Of a stretch of DNA of 64,000 nt, positions 1 through 11,144 are shown piece by piece. The stretch lies in assembly GCA_003640385.1 (NCBI GenBank), contig RCAB01000022.1, positions 186,001 through 250,000 on the forward strand, written 5' to 3'. The position numbers were made by a program, and so were the translations under genes. Position 1 is the stretch's first letter, and the number at the start of each line of letters is the position of its first letter. Below the pieces are notes generated by a model. The model was not told where the DNA came from and did no database searches. It was given only the letters and a program-made list of their open reading frames with translations. Source of the DNA: Setaria digitata (taxonomy: Eukaryota; Nematoda; Chromadorea; Rhabditida; Setariidae).

Positions 1-160
1 TATTGTGTAATTTAAGTATTAATATTTTTTAACAGTTTAACTTTAAGCAGATTTTCTGATAGATTGCCTTCATGCTAAGTATGGCTCTTAGTTTAATAAG
101 AATTTATCTTCGCCTCTCAGTCCAATTGTGTTATGACTGCGCAGATCGAAAAGATTTCAG

Positions 161-2089
161 ATAACTGCTGATCTCCATGATGCTCGAGATGAACTTCACT
201 CTGCCCTTAATAAATGCTCCATGTATGAAGCAAATATTGACAGTCTGAAACTTCAGTTCAGGTATTTACAGAAGTTTAATTGTGAAAGTTGCATATAAAT
301 ATAGGGGGCAGATACTTGGGAAGTTTTAAAATTATGGTTCAGATGCAGTACCAGAATTGTCTCCTTAAAAAAAGATGCATTTGATATTTACTACTTGTCA
401 AGTTAAAAAATAGTTGTAAATTCTTGGAAAAATACCACTAATTTCAAGATTTGAGAATTTGTGGTATTGTGAAACTGTAAATTGTTGTCAGAATATGAAC
501 CCTTTTACACAAAGCGTTACTAGGTTGTTATAGATCTGAAAACCGGAACTGTATTGACTTGCACAGTAAACTGATGCATGCATGTGAAGAAATTGATAAC
601 TTGACTAAGCAAAAAGATGATCTCAGTGTTGCGTTAAGTGAAGCAAAAATTATGTTGAAACGTAAAACAGATTTGGGTTCTCAAGCGGCTACCACTATTA
701 AGGTTAATTTTTAGTCATTTCTAATATTAAGGTATTCTTTACTGTATATTTCTTCAAAACTTTCTAATATATTAATGAGTTTCTTTACTAAGAATAGAAA
801 ATATTGCCTAATAAAGTTATGATTATATATTCCACACAACGATCGATATTCTGATATGTGATGTTCGTCAAATCGCATACTGTGATCACTGTTTTAACTA
901 GGACTTTGTAAATTAATTTGAATTATTCTTCCAACTCTTTTATTTGCAGTGCATTAAAGACGAATTGCACGAAGCCAAGAAGTTTGAAGATGAAATGAAT
1001 GAACGTTTGCGTAAAATCTGTAAAGAAAAAGAGAAAGTGAAACAGCTGTTAAGTGAACGGGAACTAGATGTTGTTAAACTGGAGTGTCGTCTTGTCGAAA
1101 GTACTAACGAGTGTGAGAAATATTTTTTTTATTCTGGATTTGGTGGTGCTTGTCTAAAAGCTTGTCTCATTAATTACATTTCAAGATTTAACTTTTTAGG
1201 CACAACAAGGGCATCTGAACTGCAACGCGCCGAAAGTAAAATAGATGAGCTGGAAAGACGGAATGACTATTTGAAAAGAAAGTACGATAAAAGAGAAGGC
1301 TTTCTTGAGGAAATGGAAGCACTTCTTCGAGGCATGAAGGTTCGTTGTGAAGGGCTACGAGAAACCAATAGACTACGGCAGGTAAGAATTTCAGATTTTT
1401 TTCTTCCTCTGAGATTTACTTGACTAATAATAATGGTTTTAGTAGTGAACAAGAAAAGGAAACCATGTATGTGTATATTAAGCTCTAAAATAAACCGTGT
1501 TCTCTCATTCTTGATGTTTATCATTATTTTACCGGTTTCTGTGAAATAATTTTCAGAATTTAATTGTGAAGTTGAAAAAACTTCTTGTCAAACTTGGTTA
1601 TAATTTGGATGACCCGAATTTAGTGGAAGGTGGAAAAGCTACAGCTTTTGAGGGTAGAACAGTGAGATCATTGAAGAAATCCAAAACACATGTACGATCA
1701 CCTCATCTGGAGCGGTTGAAATTGGCGAAGCTCGCGCATCATTTCAAGAAGGCATTATTCAAAAATTTAAAAAATTAAATTGTGACTGAAATTATATTTC
1801 ATACTAGATTATTTTAAAATTCAGTTTTGTTGATAAAGGTTAATCTTACATGCGCTAATGGTAGTCATCAATGAATCGAACTTTCCAGGATACCGCAAAA
1901 ATAGAAGAACTGGAAAACTGCCGAGATAGTGATGTTGTTCATATTCCATCGTGGCGCAGTCTAAACTCCAGTGTTTCAATATCACCTGCTAGCATTCGTG
2001 CTGATAAGCTACGGAGTGCTAGTGTTACTACTAATGGTAGTAATCCAGTAAATCGTGCCACTTCTGAAAATGGTTTCAACACATTGTGA
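161..2089 (+). CDS. Coiled-coil protein, 3' part of gene (unknown function)
   Basis: I read exons at 161-261, 534-702, 950-1112, 1200-1381 and then either 1557-1778 (stop TAA) or 1557-1661 joined to 1889-2089 (stop TGA). All junctions have GT..AG ends and agree in phase. The first exon could begin at 145 instead, and earlier exons lie outside the window, so the protein is N-terminally incomplete (about 278 or 306 residues seen). The protein is rich in E, K, L, R and Q with long heptad-like stretches, for example DELHEAKKFEDEMNERLRK and SKIDELERRNDYLKRKYDKR, so a long coiled coil is likely. The two possible last exons give a basic lysine-rich tail or a serine-rich tail. I do not recognise the family. 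Centrosomal or cytoskeletal coiled-coil proteins look like this, but that is only resemblance. Confidence 0.7.
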
Positions 2090-2835
2090 ATTGGTTTTCA
2101 CCAAACAATATTAAACATGTTTTTTTTTTTCTTTATTATGTGTAACTGTAGTGGAAAGCGGACTGTTCAGCTCATCTATAATCTCAGGTTATTATGCCGT
2201 CAAAATTATTTTGAATGAAATGAAGTTTTTTTTTTTCATAGAAAGAATTATTGCTAGAGACGGTTATTTTTCATCTGCTGCGTAATTATTGTAATATGAA
2301 ATATGCGAATATCCGCTGTGGCTTTTTATTTTATTTTATCCAACTGCAGGTTCGTTTGTCGCATAATTCATTTTTCCCCTTTTTTTTTTTCTCCATTTAT
2401 AAAATAGATTTATGTATTCTCTGTCTTAAATTTTTCTATATCTAAAATTTTTTCACTTTTATAGATTTCGTTCATTTCTGTTCTTGAAGTTGCAGAGTTT
2501 TGTTGTCGAATTTCCAGGAACTTTCTGAAATCTCGATTTTATATAGCTACGAATTTTTTGCTGCCGAATTGTTTTTAATTTTCACTCAAAGTTTTAGCAT
2601 TTTCCTGTTTAATTTTGGCTTTATTGTGTTGCATTTTGTGTGTTGATTTTGTGTTGCTTTAACGATATTCTGCTATTTTTTATTCGTCCTGCAATTGTTC
2701 AGCTTTATAAAGCGCAATTGGTATTTTGCTGTGGCGTGATATTACTAATATTATTTGTATAATTCCTCCAGAGCTATTCTGCATGTTATTTTTGTTTCAA
2801 GGCAAGATTTTAATTGGAAATTGCCCTCAGAGTTG

Positions 2836-2893
2836 ATAACACCATGTTGCTAACCCCGTAAGGTATAACACCATGTTGCTAACCCCGTAAGGT
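2836..2893. repeat. Perfect 29-bp tandem repeat, two copies
   Basis: The unit beginning ATAACACCATGTTGCTAACC occurs at 2836-2864 and again, immediately adjacent and identical, at 2865-2893. No gene overlaps it. Confidence 0.9.
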
Positions 2894-5225
2894 TTTGCTA
2901 TGAATTCTGACTTCCCATAATTATTTGAACACATCACTTTATTTCTTCTGCTACTCTTAATTGATAGTTTTCCCAGCATAATGTCTATTTACTACATAGT
3001 TTATCTTTTAATCTTTTTCATGATATTGATCATTTACTATTTATTTTACTAAATTATACCAAAAAAACTTTTTTATATCCTTATTATATGAAGTTCTAGA
3101 AGATTAATTTCACAAGATTTAAAGAAATCTTTTTCCATGTCATTGCATTCCCAAACTGTGTTATTTGCTACGCAGTAACTATTTTCTGTTGTCTTATTTA
3201 ACCATTTGAAGGGCAGCGTTTATATCATTTTACTATTCCAATTACTTCGTTAGTGATAAAAGATCAGTTTTGTAATGCTTCGCCCGTAATGTGCATCTTG
3301 ATGATAAGACAAATTAGAAGACAGTACAGTTTATTGCTCTTAATATTCTAATTCAACATAGCTCAGTTCATTACTAGCGTAAAATGATAAAAGGGATAGT
3401 CTACGGGGAATCCTAAGTGGCATCTCTGTACTGCATCAGCTGTAATGCGCGATGGAAATTATGCACGAAGTTTCGAATATCTGCCAGGTATTTCGTGCTA
3501 GGAATTGGCTCAGCTTGGGGCCATTGTAATGTTTCGTTGCGATATAAGGTGTAATGAAAGAATATCGGCTGTGATGGATGGGCTATGGGACTAGGCGTGT
3601 TTCTGTTGGTATGAAGTTATGAAATCTGTATTTCGTAAGTACTTGAAGAGGACAGGTGTCGAGAGTATATGTTCATCTGAATTCAGTTGAGATTAAAAGG
3701 ACGAACTGGTATTAACAGTTTGGAATTGCAACACAAAATATGAATGACTGTTTAAATTTCTACAGTGGATTGGCAGCTGTTCACATTTAGATCGCACTCA
3801 TGTTTATTTTCGAATTCTTTGTTTGAATAATGACTCAGTTTTCATTGCCTTTTGTGATTTTATAAACTAGTCATTTTTCCGAGTTCATGAATAATTTTTA
3901 TTTTCTTTAATTTCACTACAGTTCTTCATTTAAATTTGCCTTTCCGTCAATACTAAACCGAACAACTAAGGAACATGGTTGAGATTCGTCAGCTTTATGT
4001 TTATTTCCTTCTGGTGCCAGCTCTGAAGACAAAATCAAAATTCAATTGACAGTTTACTATACTATTAGGAGGAAAGAAATATTACTCCATTCATTTGAGA
4101 ATGCATGGAGTGTTTGGAATCAGGGGGTTTTATGATCATTCCAGTAAATACTTATTTATATACTACTCGATAAATGGATTTTGCGAGCAAAGATTTTGTA
4201 AAAAAAGAAAACTGCAAGTTGATGGGAAATCTCTCACATTGAGAATCGTTACAGACAAAGGAGGCCTAACATCGAGAAGCAAGATGTAATTAATTAGGAA
4301 GGATTGAAAACTGAATGAAGTTGCTTTATATGCCCTTTCTTTCTCCAACATGATCTTTAGTTTTATATTTTACTTTTAAAAGGCTTCGCATCAGTTTCAT
4401 TTTTTCCGTTTTGTGCGACATAATCAGGATAAAAGCTGCAACACCATGGATCTTATCACAGATTGAAAAGATGATAAATAGTTATTTCTTGAGAGAGAGA
4501 AAGAGAGAGGGACAGAAAAGATAGTTTAACTTAAAGGTAATGAATGCGTGGGAAGAAAAATTAAAATGAAATTTATTGTGTGTATTAGAAAAGAATTTTT
4601 ATATGTGAAACATTCCGGAACATTTTTTTGGTAGCCTCTTTTTTTCGGTGATTTTATTAATCATAAAGGGAAAATTTTTTTTAAATATTTTCTTTTTTTT
4701 TTTCCAAATTAGAAGTCCTAACTGATATAGTTGCTCATAACTTCGCAAAAATTTTAATTTTAAAATTTTATCATGGAAGAGTGTTGGATAAAAAGTGTCA
4801 TTTAGAAATAAGTTTCCCTTTCAAAAAAATTAGTAAGCTTTGAAGATGTCCGCAATTCTTTATCTTTAGACGCAAAGTTTTTACATACAGGTATGGTAAG
4901 ATAAAACAAAAGTGACTTTTAACAAATTTGCTAAATATGTCCATTTTCCTTACCTGCGATTTATTGCGCATAATATAATTTATCCTAACTTGTGAATCAT
5001 TTATTACTTCCACCCTATATGAATAGCTCCTGCGTACGATTGCTGATCTGACTGGTATAAAAGTATCGAAAGAATGGTAGTTGAGAGTCCAAAAATTCAG
5101 TGAAAATTAGTGTACCAATAACCGCATGATGAAGTAATCACATTAGAAACAAGTTTTACTGCTCTGACACAGATAATATAAATTTAATTAGCTAATCAAT
5201 TCAAATCCTTTTTTTTTTTCAACGA

Positions 5226-5347
5226 AAAAGCGAAGATACGCTCGATGCTAAAATAAAATGTTCTTAGCAGCCTGAACTGNGAAACTTATTTATAAAAGCG
5301 AAGATACGCTCGATGCTAAAATAAAATGTTCTTAGCAGCCTGAACTG
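5226..5347. repeat. 54-bp direct repeat flanking a single N (probable unmerged contig overlap)
   Basis: The stretch 5226-5279 is repeated identically at 5294-5347. The unknown base N is at 5280, with 13 nt between it and the second copy. A second N in this window (41341) shows the same arrangement, which points to an assembly join and not a biological duplication. Confidence 0.85.
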
Positions 5348-5467
5348 ATAATTCTGGATCAAATAAAAAAGCTAAAAATGCTATGAAAGTGTCTTAGATG
5401 AACGACCGTTACTTATCCATTTCAACTGCATTTATTACAGTGATAAATCGTAAAAGTGATACAAGCA

Positions 5468-6477
5468 ATGGCGAAATTTGGGATCATTATTCTTCTTCTC
5501 GTTAGTTGCTTTTTATTTCAAGAAAAAAAGAAATTGCTTTGTTTATTGATGGATTCTCGTCTTCAGATTTATCGAATATATTTCGATACTTTCATATACA
5601 TGAAAGTTTAAAAATACACCGATTTATGGAAAACCCTCTACAGCTTCTTTATTTTCATGATTGTGATCTTTGCCTTATCTTCAAGCATTTAAATTTATTA
5701 TTATTATTATTATTATTATTACTGTATTTATTATTATTATTATCATTAATTGCTGTCATTGTTTTTATCATTTACCTTTTTGAGCACTTTTTAGATCGTT
5801 GTGTTAATAACAGAAATCAAAGCGATGTGTAAGTTACCCATTTTCTTTCTCGATAATTATAATTTCCATTTTCAAAAACTTCCATTTCGCTTAAGATGTT
5901 GTCTGTGTAAACTTACAGTAAAATTTAAGTTCGAGTAAAACTTTTCTTTTTGTAAGGTAACGTCTAGATTTAAAACGAATTTCAGCAAAATAACTTTTTC
6001 AGGCGCAACAAAAGAAGATTGTTATGAAGGAAGATTCTGCTGCTTTGGCGTATGTGCTAAAACATGCAACGTGAAGAAACGACCTACAGCAAAGTGTGAG
6101 TTTAAAATATATTCAAAATCCACCTTAATTTATTGAAATAGTGAGAAGCAGCCCTATCTTCGCTGTTTAATTTTAATTTCGCGCGAGTTAAGTTCAGAAA
6201 GTCACATAAGTATACAAATTGTTTGCGCTGTAAAGCACAGCTAAAAAAGTAATAAATTTTGTTTTTCACTGCTCAACTGAGGTTAGGCAATGTTAAAAAG
6301 GAAGCTTCCCTATGTTATTAGGTAATTTCAGGTCGAAAATTCCAGCACTGCGCGAGAAATGAATACTGTAAGCGTGGTTTCTGCGCTTTATTGCCAGGGG
6401 AAGATCAAATTCCTACAAGATCACCAGATGACGGCGGGCAGCACCCCGTCTATCCTGTCTTCCCGACTTACCCGTAA
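5468..6477 (+). CDS. Small secreted cysteine-rich protein (predicted, 3 exons)
   Basis: The predicted exons are 5468-5504, 6003-6095 and 6332-6477, giving about 91 residues. The start ATG opens a hydrophobic stretch (MAKFGIIILLLVSA) that looks like a signal peptide. The mature part has nine cysteines, in two similar blocks: C-x5-CC-x3-C (CYEGRFCCFGVC) and C-x5-C-x4-C (CARNEYCKRGFC). It ends in a proline-rich tail. The exon 2 donor (AAGT|GTGAGT) and both acceptors (TTTCAG or TTTTTCAG) are good. The first donor (A|GTTGCT) is weak, so the exact signal-peptide/body join is uncertain. A polyadenylation signal AATAAA follows 83 nt after the stop. The spacing recalls EB-type or nematode ALT-type cysteine modules, but I cannot assign a family. 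The protein probably acts outside the cell. Confidence 0.6.
5695..5753. repeat. (TTA)n microsatellite
   Basis: A run of TTA/ATT trinucleotides with short interruptions lies in the first intron of the cysteine-rich gene. On the plus strand it reads as poly-leucine, which makes a spurious open frame. Confidence 0.9.
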
Positions 6478-6559
6478 TGTTACCTGTTTAATCATCGTAC
6501 TTTCACGGGCAATGTTTCATTTGTCTCCTTTAAGCTTACATAATCAGTCATCAATGGGC

Positions 6560-6565
6560 AATAAA
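6560..6565 (+). terminator. Polyadenylation signal AATAAA of the cysteine-rich gene
   Basis: A canonical AATAAA sits 83 nt after the TAA stop of the upstream predicted gene, supporting the 3' end of that model. Confidence 0.5.
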
Positions 6566-7687
6566 CCGTGAAACTATTATGATTTTACAGTAGCACCTTT
6601 CTTTATAAAAAAAAAGGAAAAAATGAAATTTCTTCAACAAGAAACAGAGGAAAGTCACAGAAATAGCTTCCTTGGTCCTCAAGACTCTCGGTGCGCAATT
6701 CACCGCTGCATTTTTGAAAAACTCACATCAATTTTTGTTAACAGTGCTCTAGGGAATATTGCAGATGCACAAATTATCCAAATGATAAGAAGCTTAATAT
6801 ATTAATTAACTGTCTAAAAAATGAGACCATTCAAAATGTTTGATATTACTAATACCGAAGAGTTTAGAGGATTTCAGTTCATCATTATTAAATAATTCCG
6901 TGAGGTTTAGAGCAAAAAAGAAAAAATTCACACAAAATTTTTTAAAATTAATTTTCTTTCAGCATGTTCCAAAGAGTCGCTCAAATCTTTCCACATTAAT
7001 AATGAAACTTCGATTGCTTCGACTACCTATTTAATTATAAGGGACTTAATTGTAATCATGATCGTTCGATAAACACTAACAAAATGTTCACAGTTAGTCT
7101 GTTGATTAACTTTTCCGTAATTAAATGTTACGTGAAACAATTAAATATTAATTGAGGAGAAACGGTGAAGGTAGCTGCTATTTGTTTTGGCCATCGTAGG
7201 CAAAAGGAAAAGATCTAAAAAAGGCATGAATTCACAATTTATGCAAATAGATGCAATAATTTGATCTTCAGGGATTTCCAAACAAATTTTGCAAACACTT
7301 TAAAAAAAGAGAGTGCAATTTTAAAATGATATTAAAAGTAAACAGTTGGCAAAAATCGGCTATTGATATTTTTTAACCTCATTTGCACGGTATGTTTATT
7401 TGACCAGTCTTCAAATTCAACTTCATGTGCATGTCCAAGCACATCAGTGCTTTTGCTTCGACACAAATGACTAACTTGGATCTATTAAACGCTCCGCGTA
7501 GAATTGCTTTTACTTGCACATTTTGATTTCTGCTCGCATTCCAGTAGATTTCCATCGGAAAGTTACGGTTAAGCACCTTCAAATATCTCTCGTTTGCCGA
7601 AAAAAAAAGGTAGTAATGGTCAAAGTGAAATTAATGATAAGTAGGAAACTGATTAGAAACAACTGAGAATGAAAAATACTTAAGAAT

Positions 7688-10095
7688 ATGTCCTACCCGA
7701 GAGAAATTATCTTCCCAGCAATTAACAAACCAGTCATCCGACGTCTACTGCTTCGTAACAACACAAAAAGCGATTTTGCTGTAAAAGTGAGTGATTAATT
7801 TAAACATACATATTTTAATTTTCAAATCGAAAAAGTTAAATGAGGAAATTAAGTAAAATCCTTTATCATGTTGTGTTCAACCGTGGAGCACGTGAGAGTG
7901 ACTGTTACATTTCGTAAATCCTAGTGAGTTGTCATTTACTATAGTACTAACGATGCAATGATTTTATCCCATGTAACCTTTGACCAAATGAAATTCCATA
8001 TTTGGGGACAAGATTTTAGAACTATTATGAAAATATGTGGCGAAAAAAATTTTTACTGGTATTTGTATCTCACTTCTTGCAAAGGACCTTCATAAGATTC
8101 TTTACAAAAAGTTAATATTTAGTTTTTGAAATTTAGAAGAAACTTCTGCAGAAATCCAAAGACGTTTCTCTGAATGCCCAATTAACTCAAAAAATAAAGG
8201 AGAGGGAAAACAATTCACTGAAAACAGCAAATTTCATCACTTTTTCAGGGTGTAATTCTCAGAAGTATGAAAATTACGATTGTTCTGTTCAACTTTATAT
8301 TTCCTGAGCACATTTAAATTTTCAGCAAATTTAATAGGCTATTATCAGACATGGAATTCATGAAAATCACGTGAAATAGTTCTAATAGAGTAATAAATAG
8401 AAATATTTGAACACCGTTACAGCTGAGAACAAACAGTGCAGCCCTTATAATGGAGCCATCACAGGGATTTCTTCGGGCCGGACGTACACAGTCTGTTTCA
8501 CTTCGTTTCGATGGCGCTCATAAGGCATCAGTAAGCCGATCGTCCATCATCTCATTTTCCTTTTCAAAATTATCAACCTTTCCCGTTCTGTTGGCTCAAT
8601 TTGTTAATCTTTACGAAACTCAGTTTCGCATTTTCATTCTCTTATCAGTTTTTGTGAAAAAATCCAAATAGAAAGCAAACGTCGCACTGTACGAGCTTCA
8701 CGACAGTGCACTAATATCAACGAATTCAACTTCGGTCAAAAATAAATCTGATGATGAAGCCCGACGAGCATTCTTAGGACCCCACCTGTTGCTCGTAGCT
8801 TGCATAACGAACTCTGCAAACACTGCAGACTGTGCGCTTCGTAGATCCTGTTTCCGTTTGACGTGATTCCGCATCACTTTTGTGCCCACATCGATTGCTC
8901 TGTTAATCACTGGATTATCGTTAGCAATTACAAGATGAAACAACCATCAAACATCCATTTTAGCGTTATGATTTGCAGAAGAATTCTAGAAATACTGAAA
9001 GTATAAAAAGATTGATATCTTATGAATTCCATTAAATTTGCCCCAACAAAATTAGAACCGAACAGTAGAAATTTACTGTCGTCCGGTAAATAGAAGGACA
9101 GAGGCTGAGTGTCGTCGATGGTTTCTGACACCAATGGAAATGGAAGAATCAAATGATCAACTTGCACAAAAATTGCGAATCAAAACAAGCAAGGGTTTTA
9201 CGCCTCTTGAGGTACGGCTTTGTAAACGGAATCAGTGTTTACAGAATATTTTGGTAATTCATCGCTAATTCGCGCGGAAGATGAATCATTTTAAAAAATA
9301 GCACCAATGCTTACTTAACATAGTATCGATAATAGCTGTTAAATCAAAATGACTTTACTCCATCTGAATTTGCAGTAGTACAGTAATTTACAGTAGCTGA
9401 GATATTTTGTGAGAATGCGCTCAATAATTTCAACCCCTTCTGCACGCACCATTCTCTCCCTTCAGTTTGTTCGGAAAATCATTATGAAATAACTATGCAA
9501 ATTCCGTCATTTTGTATAAAATTCAATCCAACATTTTTATACAGATGAGAATTTATAATGCAGACCGAAATTTCAGAGATCTAACTTTTAATTTGTATTT
9601 CAGACAATTCTCGATCTTCCGTGTTTAGCTGCCGCCATTCAAGCAGAACAATATCCGACTCTTCTGACAAATGATTCCGACACAGTTACTGCCCATCAAA
9701 TTGATAGTGGTAAAGTGGTTCAACTATTTTGACAAAGATTCCAAACTATCAACAACTATCAGCGAACAGCCATTATGTAGGAAAAGCTTCACAACGCCAA
9801 CTGTCATTGACGCCTTCTTAATTTCATGGCGCTTGATATAAAACTGATTGAACGACTGCTGTCTAGAAGTATTTCAGGTACTACAACTGCTTGCATGGTA
9901 TCAGAAACAGAACTTCTAGCGATGCTCCCACCCGACTGCGCGCTAAGTACAGCACAAGGAATTGATGAAAGCAGTTGGAACGGGAATATTCTGCCGTGGA
10001 GAAATTCATGTGGATGGCTTGAGAAATTCTTCGATTCAATCTTCCCACCTGATGAAAAACAACAAACCGTCGCACCCTGTGCAGCAAACCAATAA
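7688..10095 (+). CDS. MSP-domain protein with C-terminal extension (6 exons)
   Basis: Exons are 7688-7786, 8423-8530, 8672-8862, 9094-9211, 9604-9709 and 9878-10095. Every junction is GT..AG and in phase, giving 279 residues. Residues 1 to about 90 look like a major sperm protein (MSP) immunoglobulin-type fold: EIIFPAINKPVIRRLLLRN matches the early strands, and EPSQGFLRAGRTQSVSLRF matches the family's proline/glycine turn and next strand. MSP domains form the sperm motility cytoskeleton in nematodes or, in VAP proteins, bind membrane-contact partners. There is no C-terminal membrane segment, so a sperm-type protein is more likely than VAP. The roughly 190-residue extension, including a final exon with SWNGNILPWRNSCGWLEKFF, is not recognised. 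The third donor (AC|GTGATT) is weak, so the C-terminal half is less certain than the MSP part. An AATAAA overlaps the stop codon. Confidence 0.65.
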
Positions 10096-11144
10096 ATTCC
10101 AAATTTTGGACCGAAATTCTCAAGAAACTGCTGAAACTCGCATACCAATACATTAACAATGAAAAACTTATTCGGGAGTTTGCATCAAATGAATTAACGC
10201 ATCCTCCCACAGTCAGACTTATGATCCGTGTAGTAGGAGCCCTACATGTCTCGTTTAGTACCATATACAGAAGCTGTCCTGCCTAAATTTGCAACCCAAT
10301 AATGACCTATCTCCTCAACCTTAAAACCATTTCCGGTATAATACAACTGCACAGCACATTGACCCCTTCCCTTCCATTCTTTTCGCAACACTTCATAAAT
10401 TAACACTGTCACACCAAACCGAAAAAATTCTGCGCTGAATGGCTGTTGCAGAATGAAAAATATATTCAAGTTCATGAAAATGAAAAAGTTATAAACCAAT
10501 GTGTTTCTCTCTCACAAACTCATAAACATAAACTGGGAAGCAACCTGGACACGAAAACTTGGAAGTGAGACGAAACGTTTTCATTGCATTGCAGCGACGA
10601 CCAATGACGTTTAGTCATGTGGCTTAGCAGTGGTCAGATCAGTGGTGGCTTGACCTTTCGCTGTATGTTGCGGAGTCGTAAGATAGACGAGTGACAAGTT
10701 CACTGCAGCACATGTGTTGCTGACACGTACGATTGTGCCACGTGAAACATATTTAAATTTTGCAAATTGTTGACAGTATCTAAATTGGTGGAACATTTGT
10801 TTATTGTTTACATTCTCTTTGCATCAGTGGTTGCATTATCTGATTATGGATTTGAAATTAAACGATTAGAACCTTCTTGTCCGAGGCTTTTCACATCAAA
10901 CATTCTTCCAATCATGTTTGTCGTCGTGTTAAGCTTTTAATTTGTCCCAGTATATACAGTTTGCTCTTTGTTTAAATGAATCCCAGTCTGTTATTTAAAA
11001 AAAATCCTAGTTTTTTTGATAATTATTAAACTTCTTTTTCACCACTCATACACGAGCAAGATAAGAATGCTTATTCTTAAATAAGTATTTTTGTTCGTTA
11101 ATGAACTATGATGCATCAGGCACCTTTTTTTTTTTCCAGAGAAA
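10096..11144. other. Intergenic region between the MSP-type and LRRC59-like genes
   Basis: I see no gene here. The part from about 10200 to 10800 is less AT-rich than most intergenic DNA in the window and carries short open frames on the minus strand without recognisable motifs. It probably includes the promoter and leader of the LRRC59-like gene. Confidence 0.5.
11120..11144 (+). promoter_or_regulatory. Likely spliced-leader acceptor before the LRRC59-like gene
   Basis: A pyrimidine tract of eleven T followed by CCAG ends at 11139, five bases before the ATG at 11145. No upstream exon is apparent. In nematodes such a site directly before a start codon is typical of trans-splicing of a spliced leader. 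This is inferred from sequence only. Confidence 0.5.

Larger units (their letters stand above)
2090..5467. other. Intergenic stretch with no gene seen
   Basis: This stretch is AT-rich and I found no exon chain with consistent splice phases. It holds a perfect 29-bp tandem repeat (2836-2893), a GA-rich run near 4490-4520, and a 54-bp direct repeat around the single N at 5280. The short open frames here have no recognisable motifs. Confidence 0.6.

Noticed and set aside
7379..7582. Minus-strand frame of 67 codons with fairly coding-like composition
   Set aside because: It lacks a good acceptor and I found no upstream exons on that strand. It ends only about 100 nt from the start of the plus-strand MSP gene. 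It remains possible but is not supported.
8698..9167. Minus-strand frames of about 80 codons
   Set aside because: They overlap MSP-gene exons 8672-8862 and 9094-9211 on the opposite strand and have no motif.
9804..10264. Minus-strand frames of 114 and 127 codons
   Set aside because: They are antisense to the last MSP-gene exon, overlap each other in different frames and have no recognisable domain.
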